From assembly GCF_000967545.1 (NCBI RefSeq), contig NZ_JXXV01000027.1, positions 1-64,000 on the forward strand: a DNA stretch of 64,000 nucleotides, written 5' to 3'. Position 1 is the stretch's first letter; the number at the start of each line of letters is the position of its first letter. Of the stretch, positions 29,535-39,785 are shown piece by piece. The notes beneath the pieces were generated by a model. The model was not told where the DNA came from, ran no database searches, and saw only the letters and a list, made by a program, of their open reading frames with translations. The stretch is from Vibrio galatheae. GTDB taxonomy: Bacteria > Pseudomonadota > Gammaproteobacteria > Enterobacterales > Vibrionaceae. A program made the translations under genes and the position numbers.

Positions 29535-30878
29535 ATGGACGTAAGACAGCAAGTTGCTCAACAACGCGTTGAGTTAGAAGCGGCAGTGGCCAAAGCGTTA
29601 GAGATGGCAGCAGCAAAGTCTGATGCCGCGGAAGTCGCGATCAGTAAAACGACAGGCTTAAGTGTTTCTACTCGTATGTGCGAAGTAGAAAACGTTGAGT
29701 TCAACAGTGATGGCGCATTGGGGATTACGGTTTATCGTAATCAACGTAAAGGCAGTGCTTCGACTTCTGATCTTAGTGATAAGGCGATTGAGCAAACCGT
29801 GCTAGCCGCGCTTGATATTGCTCAGTATACCTCTGAAGATCCATTTGCAGGCCCCGCACCTAAAGAGCTGATGGTGCAAAATATCCCTGATCTTGATCTG
29901 TTCCATCCTGATACGCCCGATCCTGATTATGCCGCGCAGGTCGCGATTGCCGCTGAGCAACAAGCGCTTGCTTACAGCGATAAGATTAAACAGAGTGATG
30001 GTGCGAGTTACGATAGCCATTACGGTTTGAAAGTCTATGGTAACAGTCATGGCTTGTTGGCGAGTTATGCGTCTAGTCGTCATAGTACTAGCTGTTGTGT
30101 GATCGGTCAGGGCAACAATGGCGAAATGGAGCGTGACTACAGTTATACAGTTGCGCGACATAAAGACGAACTTTGGACGCCAGAAACTGTCGGTCTGAAG
30201 GCGGCAGAGAAAACCGTTAGCCGACTTGACGCGCAGAAGCTTAAAACGGGCAAATACCCAGTGATGTTTGCTGCTGATGTGGCTACAGGACTGCTTGGTC
30301 ATTTAGTGATGGCGATCAGTGGTGGTAATCTTTATCGTAAGTCTTCATTCTTGCTCGATCAGCTTGGTAATCAAGTTCTACCAGATTGGTTTAATGTCTC
30401 TGAACGCCCACATGTACTGCGCGGTCTTGCTTCGAGCCCGTTTGATAGTGAAGGGGTGTTTACCCAAGACAGAGAAATCATTACCGATGGCGTATTGGCG
30501 ACGTATCTGTTGACTAGTTATGCCGCGCGTAAGATGGATATGACGCCAACCGGTCATGCTGGTGGCATCCACAACTGGTTTGTGAAATCGACAGGTCAAA
30601 ACTTCGAACAGATGCTGAAAGAGCTGGGCACTGGCCTACTTGTGACTGAAGTGATGGGCCAAGGGGTTAATATCGTCACTGGTGATTACTCTCGCGGCGC
30701 AGCAGGTTTCTGGGTTGAGAATGGTGAAATTCAGTTCCCTGTGTCAGAAATTACCATCGCTAGTAACTTAAAAGAGATGTTTAACCAGATCGTTGCCGTG
30801 GGCAATGATGTTGAAACTCGCTCGCAAATCCAAACGGGTTCTATTCTATTGGAATCTATGAAGGTCGCTGGGGAATAA
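29535..30878 (+). CDS. pmbA: Metalloprotease PmbA (TldE)
   Basis: 447-residue subunit of the TldD/TldE protease, which completes maturation of microcin-type peptides and degrades unfolded or antitoxin peptides. PmbA itself lacks the zinc-binding HExxxH of TldD, and none is seen here; TldD is not in the window. Recognisable blocks are [20 protein letters not shown], the central [20 protein letters not shown], and [20 protein letters not shown] with a C-terminal glycine-rich region. It is divergent from darP and ends at a terminator shared with lysC. Confidence 0.94.
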   Translation: MDVRQQVAQQRVELEAAVAKALEMAAAKSDAAEVAISKTTGLSVSTRMCEVENVEFNSDGALGITVYRNQRKGSASTSDLSDKAIEQTVLAALDIAQYTSEDPFAGPAPKELMVQNIPDLDLFHPDTPDPDYAAQVAIAAEQQALAYSDKIKQSDGASYDSHYGLKVYGNSHGLLASYASSRHSTSCCVIGQGNNGEMERDYSYTVARHKDELWTPETVGLKAAEKTVSRLDAQKLKTGKYPVMFAADVATGLLGHLVMAISGGNLYRKSSFLLDQLGNQVLPDWFNVSERPHVLRGLASSPFDSEGVFTQDREIITDGVLATYLLTSYAARKMDMTPTGHAGGIHNWFVKSTGQNFEQMLKELGTGLLVTEVMGQGVNIVTGDYSRGAAGFWVENGEIQFPVSEITIASNLKEMFNQIVAVGNDVETRSQIQTGSILLESMKVAGE

Positions 30879-30911
30879 GGCATACGCTTTGGTAAGCGCT
30901 CCACCGATTGA

Positions 30912-30947
30912 TAAAGGGTTGGCTTAGTAAGCCAACCCTTAATTTTT
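30912..30947. terminator. Bidirectional terminator between pmbA and lysC
   Basis: Perfect 10-bp stem AAGGGTTGGC/GCCAACCCTT (30914-30940), extended inward by TT/AA, followed by AATTTTT on the plus strand and TTATC on the minus strand. It serves convergent pmbA and lysC, best on the plus strand. Confidence 0.85.
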
Positions 30948-30955
30948 GGCAGAGC

Positions 30956-32308
30956 CTATTTCTCAAACAATTCAGTGTGGAGTTTTTGAATCGCTTGTTT
31001 AGCTACTGACTCATTGACTAAGAAACAGAGGTTATGTGGGCTTGCACCATAGCAGATCATGCGTAAGTTAAAGTCTTCTAAAGTACTGAACACTTGTTTA
31101 GCGTAACCCTTGCTACCACTCATGTTATTACCAATGAGTGCTACTAAGCAGAGGTTGTGTTCAACCTCTACCGAACATAGCTCTTCCAATTCAGCGCGAG
31201 CTTCGGCCGGTAATTGCGGCGCACCGCCTGAGGTATCGGTTTGATCTAGGGTGAGAGAGACACTGATCTCTGAGGTAGTAATCAAATCGACTGAAATTTT
31301 GTGCTTGGCTAGAATTTCGAACACTTTGGCTAGGAAGCCGTATGCATGGAACATTTTTGCGCTGCGTAGCGTAACCATGGTTTGGTTGCAGCGTAAAGCT
31401 AAGGCGCGAAACAGCGGTGAACTTTCCACTTGATGACGAATCCATGTGCCACCTTTTTCCGGTTCTTTAGAAGAGCCGACAAAAACCGGAATGTCATGGC
31501 GTAGTGCAGGAATAAGCGTAGAAGGGTGCAAAATCTTAGCGCCAAAATTGGCCATTTCAGACGCTTCGCTAAAACTGATTTCTGCAATTGGCGACGCTTT
31601 CTGTGCGATGCGTGGATCTGTGGTGTATATCCCTGGCACGTCTGTCCAAATTTCTAGTCCAGATGCTTCAACCGCTTCGGCGATCAAGGCTGCGCTGTAG
31701 TCGCTTCCGCCACGACCTAACGTTGTCGTGTTCCCTTCCGCGTCAGAACCGATAAAACCCTGAGTGACAACAACGAAGTCTTGGCATAGTGGGACTAGCG
31801 ACTGTTTCGCTAACGCTTTGATTTGTTCTAGTTCTGGTTCTGCTCTACCGAAATTACTGTCGGTGCGCAGTATATCGCGAATATCAAAACGCGCTGCATT
31901 GATACCGCGCTCTTTCATTAGCTGTGTTAATAAGTGAGTCGACATCAGCTCGCCGCATGCGACCAAATGGTCAGTAAGCTTTTTACTCGCTTGGATGGAA
32001 GCCGCTTCTGCCAGGCTGGTGACCGTATCTAAGATTTCGTATACATCACTAGCAGCTTGAGTTGCATCTTCAAGTTGCTCAAGTACTGAGTCATGAATTT
32101 GCGCCAGTTGAGTGAGAAGTTCACTACGACGGACTTGGTCTTGCACACCGTTTGCTAGTTCAACCAAGAGGTTAGTAACGCCAGAACAGGCACTGCTTAC
32201 GACAAGTTTGGTGTTTGGATTGTTTTCAATGATTGCAGCACAGCGGCTCATCGCCTCAAAGTTAGCGACACTTGTTCCACCAAATTTGGCTACATTAAAA
32301 CTGCTCAC
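30956..32308 (-). CDS. lysC: Lysine-sensitive aspartokinase III
   Basis: Phosphorylates aspartate, the first step toward lysine, threonine, methionine and diaminopimelate. It has 450 residues from a GTG start at 32308 with GGGAG eight bases upstream; an earlier in-frame ATG at 32359 would add 17 unrelated residues. The kinase domain shows VAKFGGTSV, TTLGRGGSDYSAALIAEA and WTDVPGIYTTDPR. The C-terminal half has two ACT domains (for example ILAKHKISVDLITTSEISVS) that bind lysine. The sequence is of the E. coli LysC type throughout. A lysine riboswitch lies upstream, so both the enzyme and its mRNA respond to lysine. Confidence 0.96.
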   Translation of the reverse strand: MSSFNVAKFGGTSVANFEAMSRCAAIIENNPNTKLVVSSACSGVTNLLVELANGVQDQVRRSELLTQLAQIHDSVLEQLEDATQAASDVYEILDTVTSLAEAASIQASKKLTDHLVACGELMSTHLLTQLMKERGINAARFDIRDILRTDSNFGRAEPELEQIKALAKQSLVPLCQDFVVVTQGFIGSDAEGNTTTLGRGGSDYSAALIAEAVEASGLEIWTDVPGIYTTDPRIAQKASPIAEISFSEASEMANFGAKILHPSTLIPALRHDIPVFVGSSKEPEKGGTWIRHQVESSPLFRALALRCNQTMVTLRSAKMFHAYGFLAKVFEILAKHKISVDLITTSEISVSLTLDQTDTSGGAPQLPAEARAELEELCSVEVEHNLCLVALIGNNMSGSKGYAKQVFSTLEDFNLRMICYGASPHNLCFLVNESVAKQAIQKLHTELFEK

Positions 32309-32424
32309 AGCTTTTCTCCCACGACTTCCTAAAATAAAAACATTTGGTAGTAATACCAATATCCGTTTGCTTTGATGAGGAGTGTTGAGCGAAAGAGAGG
32401 GGGGTCTTTTTATGTATGACTTTC

Positions 32425-32612
32425 CTCAGAAGCTCATCATCAGACTGGGCTGATGACAGTTGTAGGGATTCAACCCTAGCAACCGACAGATCTAAACCGA
32501 CACTCTAGATCTACCTCGGCACTGCTCCCCCTAAATATGTTGTATTGGATTTGTGGCTCCACAACACACCTACCTGGGCAGTGCTCCTCTTCTGCAAATA
32601 ATTTGCTATGTG
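32425..32612 (-). promoter_or_regulatory. Lysine riboswitch (L box)
   Basis: Read on the minus strand, the leader contains the lysine aptamer elements in order: GCAGAAGAGGAGCACTGCC, GTGGAGCCACA, AGGGGGAGCAGTGCCGAGG, a GATCTA-type arm, and CGGTTGCTAGGGTTGAATCC followed by CTACAACTGTCA. They align piece by piece with the E. coli lysC leader as I recall it. The 5' CAGAAG can pair with CTTCTG near 32429-32434. A CATCAG/CTGATG hairpin follows the aptamer. Lysine is expected to repress lysC. Confidence 0.93.
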
Positions 32613-32821
32613 GCATAAATATTCACCACGTATCCGCATTGAACGTGTTTCTGTGAGCTATGTCAATCAGTATTTGCCACTTCTCTTGATTTAAAATTAA
32701 CAAACTTGTGACAGTGGTTAGACCTCAATACTTTGGGCGAATTGCTGATGATAAAGAATTCGATTAAGGTGAATTAAGGAAGTAAAGAACAACGCATAAT
32801 AATATTTCAAAGGAGCTGCCA
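32613..32821. other. lysC-aminotransferase divergent promoter region
   Basis: AT-rich stretch between the 5' end of the lysine riboswitch and the class V aminotransferase gene. It must carry both promoters, but no consensus pair could be assigned with confidence. AAGGAG (32811-32816) is the ribosome site of the aminotransferase. Confidence 0.4.
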
Positions 32822-33943
32822 ATGACGATTCAAAGTTTTATTCCCCCACACCGAATTTTGATGGGGCCTGGGCCATCGGATATTTCTCCGCAAGTGTTAC
32901 AAGCGCTAAGCCGACCTACGGTTGGGCATCTGGATCCATTGTTTGTTGCTATGATGGATGAATTGAAATCGCTGCTGAAGTACGCCTTTCAGACTGAAAA
33001 TGAATTTACCATTGCCGTCTCAGCGCCAGGAAGCGCAGGTATGGAAACCTGTTTTGTTAACCTGATTGAACCGGGAGAAAAAGTCATTGTGTGTCGCAAT
33101 GGTGTGTTTGGCGAACGTATGCGTGAAAACGTTGTGCGTGCAGGCGGGGTGGCTGAAGTCGTTGATGATGAGTGGGGCATGCCCGTCTCAATCGATAAAG
33201 TTGAGCAGGCACTCAAAGATCATCCCGATGCAAAAATACTCGCTTTTGTGCATGCGGAAACGTCAACAGGCGCATGCAGTGATGCACAAGCACTCGGTAA
33301 ACTCGCTAAGCAATATGGTGTATTAAGTATTGTTGATGCGGTAACTTCATTGGGTGGCGTGCCGCTTAAAGTTGATGAATGGCAGCTCGATGCGGTCTAT
33401 TCTGGTAGTCAAAAATGTCTTTCTTGTGTACCTGGACTGTCTCCTGTGACATTTTCACCTGCCGCTATCGAGAAAATTCAGTCACGTACCACTCCGGTAC
33501 AAAGTTGGTTTTTAGACCAAAGCCTAGTATTGGGTTATTGGAGCGGTGATGGCAAGCGTAGCTACCACCATACAGCGCCTGTTAACAGCTTATATGCGCT
33601 GCATGAATCGTTACTCATCCTAAAAAATGAGGGGCTGGAAAAAGCGTGGCAACGTCATCGTGATATGCACGAAAAACTTAAGCAAGGGCTTGAAAAGCTA
33701 GGTTTTGAGTTTGTCGTAGAACAACAATCTCGTCTACCTCAACTTAACGCTATTTATGTTCCTCAAGGCATTGATGAAGCGAAAGTAAGATCGCATTTGC
33801 TAGACACGTACAATTTAGAAATTGGTGCAGGTCTTGGCGCTCTAGCGGGTAAAGCATGGCGAATCGGTTTAATGGGCTATGGAGCGCGGGTAGAGAATGT
33901 CGCGCTTTGTCTAAGAGCACTCGAAGAGTCTTTAACTCAGTAG
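32822..33943 (+). CDS. Class V PLP-dependent aminotransferase
   Basis: 373-residue enzyme of the alanine-glyoxylate / serine-glyoxylate aminotransferase group. The opening HRILMGPGPSDISPQVLQAL is typical. The catalytic PLP lysine is in YSGSQKCLSC, and the cofactor aspartate is in SIVDAVTSLGGVPL. The C-terminal arginine-containing KAWRIGLMGYGA holds the substrate carboxylate. Related proteins are annotated as PucG (ureidoglycine-glyoxylate) or serine-pyruvate aminotransferases; the substrate cannot be decided from sequence alone. It is monocistronic, with a strong AAGGAG ribosome site, and is followed by a terminator shared with pglL. Confidence 0.88.
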   Translation: MTIQSFIPPHRILMGPGPSDISPQVLQALSRPTVGHLDPLFVAMMDELKSLLKYAFQTENEFTIAVSAPGSAGMETCFVNLIEPGEKVIVCRNGVFGERMRENVVRAGGVAEVVDDEWGMPVSIDKVEQALKDHPDAKILAFVHAETSTGACSDAQALGKLAKQYGVLSIVDAVTSLGGVPLKVDEWQLDAVYSGSQKCLSCVPGLSPVTFSPAAIEKIQSRTTPVQSWFLDQSLVLGYWSGDGKRSYHHTAPVNSLYALHESLLILKNEGLEKAWQRHRDMHEKLKQGLEKLGFEFVVEQQSRLPQLNAIYVPQGIDEAKVRSHLLDTYNLEIGAGLGALAGKAWRIGLMGYGARVENVALCLRALEESLTQ

Positions 33944-33967
33944 TGCACTCATCATCTGAATTTAAGA

Positions 33968-33996
33968 GCAAGGCGACCTGACTGGGTCGCCTTATT
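33968..33996. terminator. Terminator between the aminotransferase gene and pglL
   Basis: Perfect 9-bp stem AAGGCGACC/GGTCGCCTT (33970-33993) with a 6-base loop. The plus strand continues ATTTAATT, and the minus strand GCTCTTAAA. It is probably used by both convergent genes. Confidence 0.75.
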
Positions 33997-35771
33997 TAAT
34001 TGTGCTGTTTGTCACTATCGGCCTTCAAAGCATCTACATTAGGCGCGATATATTGGACTTGAGAAAAGTCTCTTTCGGGGAAGAGGAATTGAGCTTCACT
34101 GCGAATTTGCGCAGCTTTGACGCTGTCGCCCAAGCCTTGGTAGGCCAAAATGAGATTGTTATAAAATGCAGGTCGCGGTTTGTCTTTAATGACCTTAAGT
34201 GACCAATCCACATAGGGCTGTATATATTGCGCATCTTGCGTGTACAAACCGATATTTAAGTAGGTACTGTAGATATCCCAGTCATACCTGTCTTTCCACA
34301 CCACAGGGTTCGACACCTGATTAAGTAGCTCAGGTTCTTTCGGCTGTGAGCGCTCAAACTGAGTTAGGATGTAGTTGGTATGCAGGGTAGTCAGCATGTA
34401 GAAACTGGTGATTATCGGCAGAACTAAACTAAGTACACGCAATGCGGTTTTTGAGATAACACTGAACGGAGCTTGGCGGTAGCTGCTGGCTCGCTGATCC
34501 ACCCAATAGAGTAAAATGATAAAGGCTATCCAGTGAATCGCCGAGTGATAGAAAGGATACTCTAACTGACTGTGTAATACGATTGGCACAAATAGAGCGA
34601 ACATCGCCAGTCGTGTGCCTTTTTTAGCTTGATAGAGCCGAGCGAGGACGAACAAGGCGGCGAGGATGATCGCGACTAATGGTAGCAGACCGCCTTCGAC
34701 TCCCCAATACAATAGCTCATTATGTGGGTGGTCCATGGCAGCAAGGCCCGGTTTGTAATTCTCATTGAGCTGATGTTGTCTGGCGGTATAGACCATGTAT
34801 TCGGGCTCAAAACGCCCATAGCCATAGCCAGTAAATGGCTTCTCGATCAACATGTCGATAGCTTGAGGGAAAGTGTATTTTCGCGGGCTGTCTAGATTCG
34901 CTTTTTGCTCAACCAGTGAGCTTTGGCCTCCGGCGATATAAGGTGTCACCAAGCCAATACCGACGCCGACGAAAATTGCTATTGTCCAACCAATAAAGCG
35001 TTTTTTGGTCGCAAATCTGAATACATACGGAACCAGCAATAAGGTCGATAGAATAGCGCTAAGCCAACCTGTGCGCGATGCGAGCACGACAATTAGTGGT
35101 ACTGTCGCTAATGGCATTAAATAGAGCAATGCCACTTCACTGAACTTACGTTGGTACTTGGTTGGATGTCGAGTAAGTAAATACCCCGACAGCGCAAGCC
35201 CTGTGGCTAGAAAGCTCGCCATGACATTAGGTTGTTGAAATATTCCGTAAGGACGGTTCGCCTCAGTGTTGTAGCCAAAAGGGTTACCGGGTTCTAACAA
35301 TAGGTATTGCACCCAACCCAAAAGGGCTTCGATAAACACGGCAATCGTAATAAACCACAGCAGACGTTGCCGCTGTTTATTGCTAAAGCGAAACTGCTGC
35401 AGTACAACAAATAGACTATATCCTGCCCATAACCCTGTCAGCCTTCCTTGCGAGAGTTCGAGATCTGAACCGGTATACAACACTGGCAAGGTAAGCATGA
35501 TACAGCAGATGAACAAGCCAATAGTGAGTTTGTTGTATCTCAGCGCCTGATAACTCGCTAATTGATAAAGACCTAACGCGAGGGCAAAACTAATTGTGAG
35601 CCAAGTTGTTGAGTTAAAAGCTAGCGCCAGACCTGCACCGCCCGGATTAGGCATGAAAAAGTGCATTGCCAGCAAAAATACTATGCCTACTGACACAATG
35701 AAAGGTCTGGTTAAAGGGATCTTTGGCGCCTTAATTTCAAGCTCTGTCCCTGCTACATGCGTAGTCGCCAT
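33996..35771 (-). CDS. pglL: O-oligosaccharyltransferase PglL (Wzy/O-antigen-ligase family)
   Basis: 591-residue inner-membrane enzyme that moves a lipid-linked glycan onto Ser/Thr of periplasmic or pilin proteins. About twelve hydrophobic helices occupy residues 25-460. The large periplasmic loop holds the Wzy_C signature MDHPHNELLYWGVEGGLLPL (about residue 330) with the essential His, and a WVQYLLLEP / FGYNTEANRPYGIFQQPNVM region. The C-terminal ~150 residues form a soluble TPR-like tail. Vibrio cholerae PglL, encoded at the same locus, is an experimentally shown O-transferase. The adjacent pilus locus offers possible substrates. It is monocistronic. Confidence 0.88.
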   Translation of the reverse strand: MATTHVAGTELEIKAPKIPLTRPFIVSVGIVFLLAMHFFMPNPGGAGLALAFNSTTWLTISFALALGLYQLASYQALRYNKLTIGLFICCIMLTLPVLYTGSDLELSQGRLTGLWAGYSLFVVLQQFRFSNKQRQRLLWFITIAVFIEALLGWVQYLLLEPGNPFGYNTEANRPYGIFQQPNVMASFLATGLALSGYLLTRHPTKYQRKFSEVALLYLMPLATVPLIVVLASRTGWLSAILSTLLLVPYVFRFATKKRFIGWTIAIFVGVGIGLVTPYIAGGQSSLVEQKANLDSPRKYTFPQAIDMLIEKPFTGYGYGRFEPEYMVYTARQHQLNENYKPGLAAMDHPHNELLYWGVEGGLLPLVAIILAALFVLARLYQAKKGTRLAMFALFVPIVLHSQLEYPFYHSAIHWIAFIILLYWVDQRASSYRQAPFSVISKTALRVLSLVLPIITSFYMLTTLHTNYILTQFERSQPKEPELLNQVSNPVVWKDRYDWDIYSTYLNIGLYTQDAQYIQPYVDWSLKVIKDKPRPAFYNNLILAYQGLGDSVKAAQIRSEAQFLFPERDFSQVQYIAPNVDALKADSDKQHN

Positions 35772-35838
35772 AAATCGAGATACCTCAAAAATACAGACCA
35801 GTGAATCGATACTGGTCTGTAAATCCTACTAATAATCG

Positions 35839-38661
35839 CTACTTTAACATAGGCTTGAGGAATCGGGCAGTGTGAGAACCGTCTACCAGTGATACTTCCT
35901 CTGGCGTTCCTTGCGCGACGATTTCTCCGCCACCTTGCCCCCCTTCGGGGCCTAGGTCTACGATCCAGTCTGCCGTTTTGATGACATCCAAATTATGCTC
36001 AATCACAACCACAGTATTACCATGATCACGCAGGCGATGCAGTACTGTCAGCAGTTGTTGAATGTCGTGGAAATGCAAGCCAGTGGTTGGCTCGTCCAAA
36101 ATATACAAGGTTTTACCTGTATCGCGTTTAGACAGTTCACGTGCAAGTTTGACTCGTTGCGCTTCCCCTCCTGACAAGGTCGTGGCGGCTTGGCCTAAGC
36201 GTATGTATGACAAACCAACATCGATCAATGTTTGTAGTTTACGTGCGATGACAGGAACCGGCGCAAAATACTCACGTGCATCTTCTACCGTCATCTCAAG
36301 GACTTCATCAATGGTTTTGCCTTTGTAACGTACTTCCAACGTTTCACGGTTATAGCGCTTACCTTTACAGACATCACATGGAACATAAACATCGGGTAAA
36401 AAATGCATCTCTACTTTGATAACGCCATCACCCTGACAAGCTTCACATCGACCGCCGCGGACATTGAAGCTGAAACGTCCAGGCTTGTAGCCTCGTGAAC
36501 GCGACTCTTGTGTACCCGCAAACAGTTCGCGTATTGGCGTAAAAATACCTGTATAGGTCGCTGGGTTTGAACGCGGTGTGCGACCAATCGGACTCTGGTC
36601 AATATCGATGACTTTGTCAAAGTGCTCTAGTCCTTTGATTTTCTTATAAGGTGCAGGCACAGCTGTGGTTGCACCGTTAAGTTGGGTGTGCGCTATCTTA
36701 AAGAAAGTATCGTTAATTAAGGTTGATTTACCTGAGCCTGACACGCCGGTAATACAGCTAAATAATCCGACAGGAATTTCGAGCGTGACGTCTTTTAGGT
36801 TGTTGCCTGACGCGCCAATTAGCTCAACCACTTTCTTTTTGTCTTTCGGCGTTCGAGTACTTGGTATCGCTATCTCTTTTTTACCGCTGAGGTACTGGCC
36901 AGTCAAAGAATTAGGATTAGCGATTATCTCGGCCATTGTCCCTTCTGCAACGACATTACCACCATGAACTCCAGCGCCGGGTCCGATGTCAATCACGTGA
37001 TCGGCAATGCGGATCGCGTCTTCGTCATGCTCAACCACTAAGACGGTATTGCCAAGGTCGCGCAGATGAGTAAGGGTTTTGAGCAATCGTTCATTATCGC
37101 GCTGGTGCAAACCAATGGATGGCTCATCAAGCACATACATCACGCCAACCAGGCCTGCCCCTATTTGGCTGGCTAAGCGGATTCGTTGCGCTTCACCGCC
37201 TGAAAGTGTTTCAGCACTACGAGACAGATTGAGATAATTTAAGCCAACGTTGACTAAGAACTGCAGGCGATCGTTGATCTCTTTCATCACCTTTTCAGCA
37301 ATTTGGGCGCGTTGTCCTTCAAGCTGTAAAGAGGCGAAGAAACCCAAAGCGTCAGCAATACTCAGTTCGACAATTTCAGGCAAGGTTGTATCACCAATAA
37401 AGACATTGCGCGCTTCTAAACGCAGGCGACTGCCGTCACAGCTCGAACAGGTCTTGGTTGAGATGTATTTGGCTAAATCTTCACGAACAGCATTGGACTC
37501 CGTATCACGATAGCGGCGCTCTAGGGTATTGAGGATGCCTTCAAATGGATGGCGTTTAACCCGAATATCACCACGATCATTAATGTAGTTAAATTCAACT
37601 TCAGTTCGTCCTGAGCCAGTTAAAATAACGTCACGAATTTTTTTCGGTAATGAGTCAAATGGCGCGTGCAGATCAAAATCGTAGTGTTTGGCGAGCGAGG
37701 ACAACATCTGGAAGTAGTAGTAGTTTTTTTGGTCCCAACCACGAATAGCACCTTGTGCCAAACTAAGAGATTCATCCACTATGACTCGAGCAGGGTCGAA
37801 ATATTGCTGAACGCCAAGGCCGTCACAGGTGTGACAGGCGCCCGCAGGGTTATTAAATGAGAAAAGTCGAGGCTCAAGTTCTTGCATGCTGTAGCCACAA
37901 TGTGGGCAGGCGAAGTTAGCAGAGAAAACAATTTCGTCCCCAGAGCCATCCATTGGGGCAACGACAGTAATGCCACCTGACAACTCTAGTGCTGTCTCAA
38001 ATGATTCCGCTAGACGTTGCTGGAGATCATTGCGGACTTTGAAACGATCTACAACCACTTCAATAGTATGTTTTTTATGTAGCTCAAGGGACGGAGGATC
38101 GGACAGATCGCATGTCTCGCCATCAATACGTGCACGGATAAACCCTTGTGCTGCGAGATTTTCAAGCGTCTTGACGTGTTCGCCTTTACGCTCTTTAACG
38201 ATAGGCGCAAGGAGCATCATTTTTGCTCCCTCTGGTAGTTCAAGCACTTTGTCGACCATTTGCGATACGGTTTGCGCTGTAAGCGGAACTTTATGCTCCG
38301 GGCAGCGAGGCTCACCAACACGAGCGTATAATAGTCTTAGATAGTCATAAACTTCGGTTATGGTGCCCACGGTAGAGCGAGGATTGTGAGAGGTCGATTT
38401 TTGCTCGATAGAAATAGCTGGGGATAAACCTTCAATATGGTCAACATCGGGCTTTTCCATTAACGATAGAAATTGGCGTGCATAAGCGGACAATGATTCT
38501 ACGTAACGGCGTTGACCTTCTGCGTACAAAGTGTCAAAAGCAAGTGACGATTTTCCAGAGCCAGATAGACCTGTAATGACGATCAATTTATCGCGAGGTA
38601 TGGTTAAGTTAATATTTTTCAGGTTATGGGTGCGGGCACCACGGATTTCTATCTGATCCAT
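35839..38661 (-). CDS. uvrA: UvrABC excinuclease subunit A
   Basis: DNA-damage sensor of nucleotide excision repair. It has 940 residues from the ATG at 38661, equal to E. coli UvrA; an in-frame start three codons earlier is less likely. Two ABC ATPase halves are present, with Walker [10 protein letters not shown] near residue 31 and GVSGSGKST near 640, and both signatures read LSGGEAQR. Zinc-finger cysteines occur in CPHCGYS...CHTCDG and CEACQGDG...CDVCKG. A LexA-like box lies 68-83 bases upstream, so SOS induction is expected. Unlike E. coli, ssb is not directly divergent; galU and qstR intervene. Confidence 0.98.
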   Translation of the reverse strand: MDQIEIRGARTHNLKNINLTIPRDKLIVITGLSGSGKSSLAFDTLYAEGQRRYVESLSAYARQFLSLMEKPDVDHIEGLSPAISIEQKSTSHNPRSTVGTITEVYDYLRLLYARVGEPRCPEHKVPLTAQTVSQMVDKVLELPEGAKMMLLAPIVKERKGEHVKTLENLAAQGFIRARIDGETCDLSDPPSLELHKKHTIEVVVDRFKVRNDLQQRLAESFETALELSGGITVVAPMDGSGDEIVFSANFACPHCGYSMQELEPRLFSFNNPAGACHTCDGLGVQQYFDPARVIVDESLSLAQGAIRGWDQKNYYYFQMLSSLAKHYDFDLHAPFDSLPKKIRDVILTGSGRTEVEFNYINDRGDIRVKRHPFEGILNTLERRYRDTESNAVREDLAKYISTKTCSSCDGSRLRLEARNVFIGDTTLPEIVELSIADALGFFASLQLEGQRAQIAEKVMKEINDRLQFLVNVGLNYLNLSRSAETLSGGEAQRIRLASQIGAGLVGVMYVLDEPSIGLHQRDNERLLKTLTHLRDLGNTVLVVEHDEDAIRIADHVIDIGPGAGVHGGNVVAEGTMAEIIANPNSLTGQYLSGKKEIAIPSTRTPKDKKKVVELIGASGNNLKDVTLEIPVGLFSCITGVSGSGKSTLINDTFFKIAHTQLNGATTAVPAPYKKIKGLEHFDKVIDIDQSPIGRTPRSNPATYTGIFTPIRELFAGTQESRSRGYKPGRFSFNVRGGRCEACQGDGVIKVEMHFLPDVYVPCDVCKGKRYNRETLEVRYKGKTIDEVLEMTVEDAREYFAPVPVIARKLQTLIDVGLSYIRLGQAATTLSGGEAQRVKLARELSKRDTGKTLYILDEPTTGLHFHDIQQLLTVLHRLRDHGNTVVVIEHNLDVIKTADWIVDLGPEGGQGGGEIVAQGTPEEVSLVDGSHTARFLKPMLK

Positions 38662-38728
38662 TCTCAACACTCAAGGTAAAAACAAGTGGGCTAAGTATTA
38701 CATAGTGTGAGAAATGTGCAAAGGAATA

Positions 38729-38744
38729 CTGGATAAAAAAACAG
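38729..38744 (-). promoter_or_regulatory. LexA-like SOS box upstream of uvrA
   Basis: CTGG-ATAAAAAA-ACAG matches the LexA consensus CTGT-N8-ACAG with one mismatch, and the outer bases TA...TA also agree. The location, 68 bases before the uvrA ATG, is right for an SOS operator. It overlaps the T-run of the galU terminator. Confidence 0.6.
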
Positions 38745-38771
38745 TAGCAAGGCAGCCTTTAGAGCTGCCTG
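38733..38771 (-). terminator. Probable galU terminator
   Basis: On the minus strand, stem AGGCAGC/GCTGCCT (38750-38770) with a 7-base loop is followed about eight bases later by a run of seven T residues. It lies about 30 bases after the galU stop. The gap between stem and T-run makes its strength uncertain. Confidence 0.55.
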
Positions 38772-38797
38772 GTCGCGAGTAGTACGTGGGGTGAAAA

Positions 38798-39673
38798 CTA
38801 AAGATTCTCTTTGGTCGTCATGTGCTTATCCAACTCTGACTTTTTGGTATCTTTAAGATAGAGGTTTTCAAAGCAGTAGTTAGTTGCTTCAATATATCCT
38901 TCGACACTACCACAGTCGAAACGCTGACCTTTGAATTTGTAGGCGAGAACACAGCCTGATTTTGCCTGCTTGAGGAGAGCGTCAGTGATTTGAACTTCTC
39001 CGCCTTTGCCTGGTTCGGTGTTTTCGATTAGCTCAAAAATATCAGGCGTCAGAATATAGCGGCCAATAATGGCGAGGTTACTTGGAGCAGTGCCTGGCTC
39101 TGGCTTTTCTACCATGTCATCGACACGGAAAATATCGTCTTTGATCATTTCCCCAGATATTACGCCATATTTATGCGTCTCTTCCTCTGGTACTTCTTGC
39201 ACTGCGACAATTGAGCAGCGGAACTGTTTGAATAGCGCCACCATCTGTGCCAACACGCCCTCTTGTTCGTTAACACATAGGTCATCGGCAAGTACGACAG
39301 CGAAAGGTTCGTCACCAACCAACTCTCGGCCAGTTAAAATTGCGTGCCCTAAGCCTTTCATTTCACGTTGACGGATGTAGGTGAAGTTTGCACTATCGAT
39401 AATGTCGCGGATATCGACTAGGAGCTCTTCTTTGTTGGTCCCGCTGATTTGATGTTCTAGTTCGTAGTTCTTATCAAAGTGATCCATGATCGAGTGCTTA
39501 CCACGGCCAGTAACAATGCACATGCCATTCATGCCCGCTTGAATCGCCTCCTCAACGCCATACTCAATAAGAGGTTTGTTCACCACTGGCATCATCTCTT
39601 TTGGCATTGATTTGGTCGCAGGCAAAAAACGAGTACCGTAACCTGCGGCTGGAAACAGGCATTTCTTAATCAT
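38798..39673 (-). CDS. galU: UTP-glucose-1-phosphate uridylyltransferase
   Basis: Makes UDP-glucose for surface polysaccharides and galactose metabolism. It has 291 residues from the ATG at 39673 with AGGA eight bases upstream (a TTG two codons earlier is also in frame). The nucleotide-binding signature FPAAGYGTRFLPATKSMPKE is at the N-terminus, and the sugar-phosphate region VVEKPEPG-like motif reads DMVEKPEPGTAPSNLAIIGR. C-terminal KFKGQRFDCGSVEGYIEA is typical of GalU. It is separated from qstR by 112 bases on the same strand. Confidence 0.96.
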   Translation of the reverse strand: MIKKCLFPAAGYGTRFLPATKSMPKEMMPVVNKPLIEYGVEEAIQAGMNGMCIVTGRGKHSIMDHFDKNYELEHQISGTNKEELLVDIRDIIDSANFTYIRQREMKGLGHAILTGRELVGDEPFAVVLADDLCVNEQEGVLAQMVALFKQFRCSIVAVQEVPEEETHKYGVISGEMIKDDIFRVDDMVEKPEPGTAPSNLAIIGRYILTPDIFELIENTEPGKGGEVQITDALLKQAKSGCVLAYKFKGQRFDCGSVEGYIEATNYCFENLYLKDTKKSELDKHMTTKENL

Positions 39674-39785
39674 GATCAATCCTTTAAATACTGAGTATCA
39701 TATTGGCGCAACTGTAGCATAAATACTGTTACTTGTTGATTAACTCGCATCAGGTGTAATTAATAACAGAGCTACAGAACAATCT

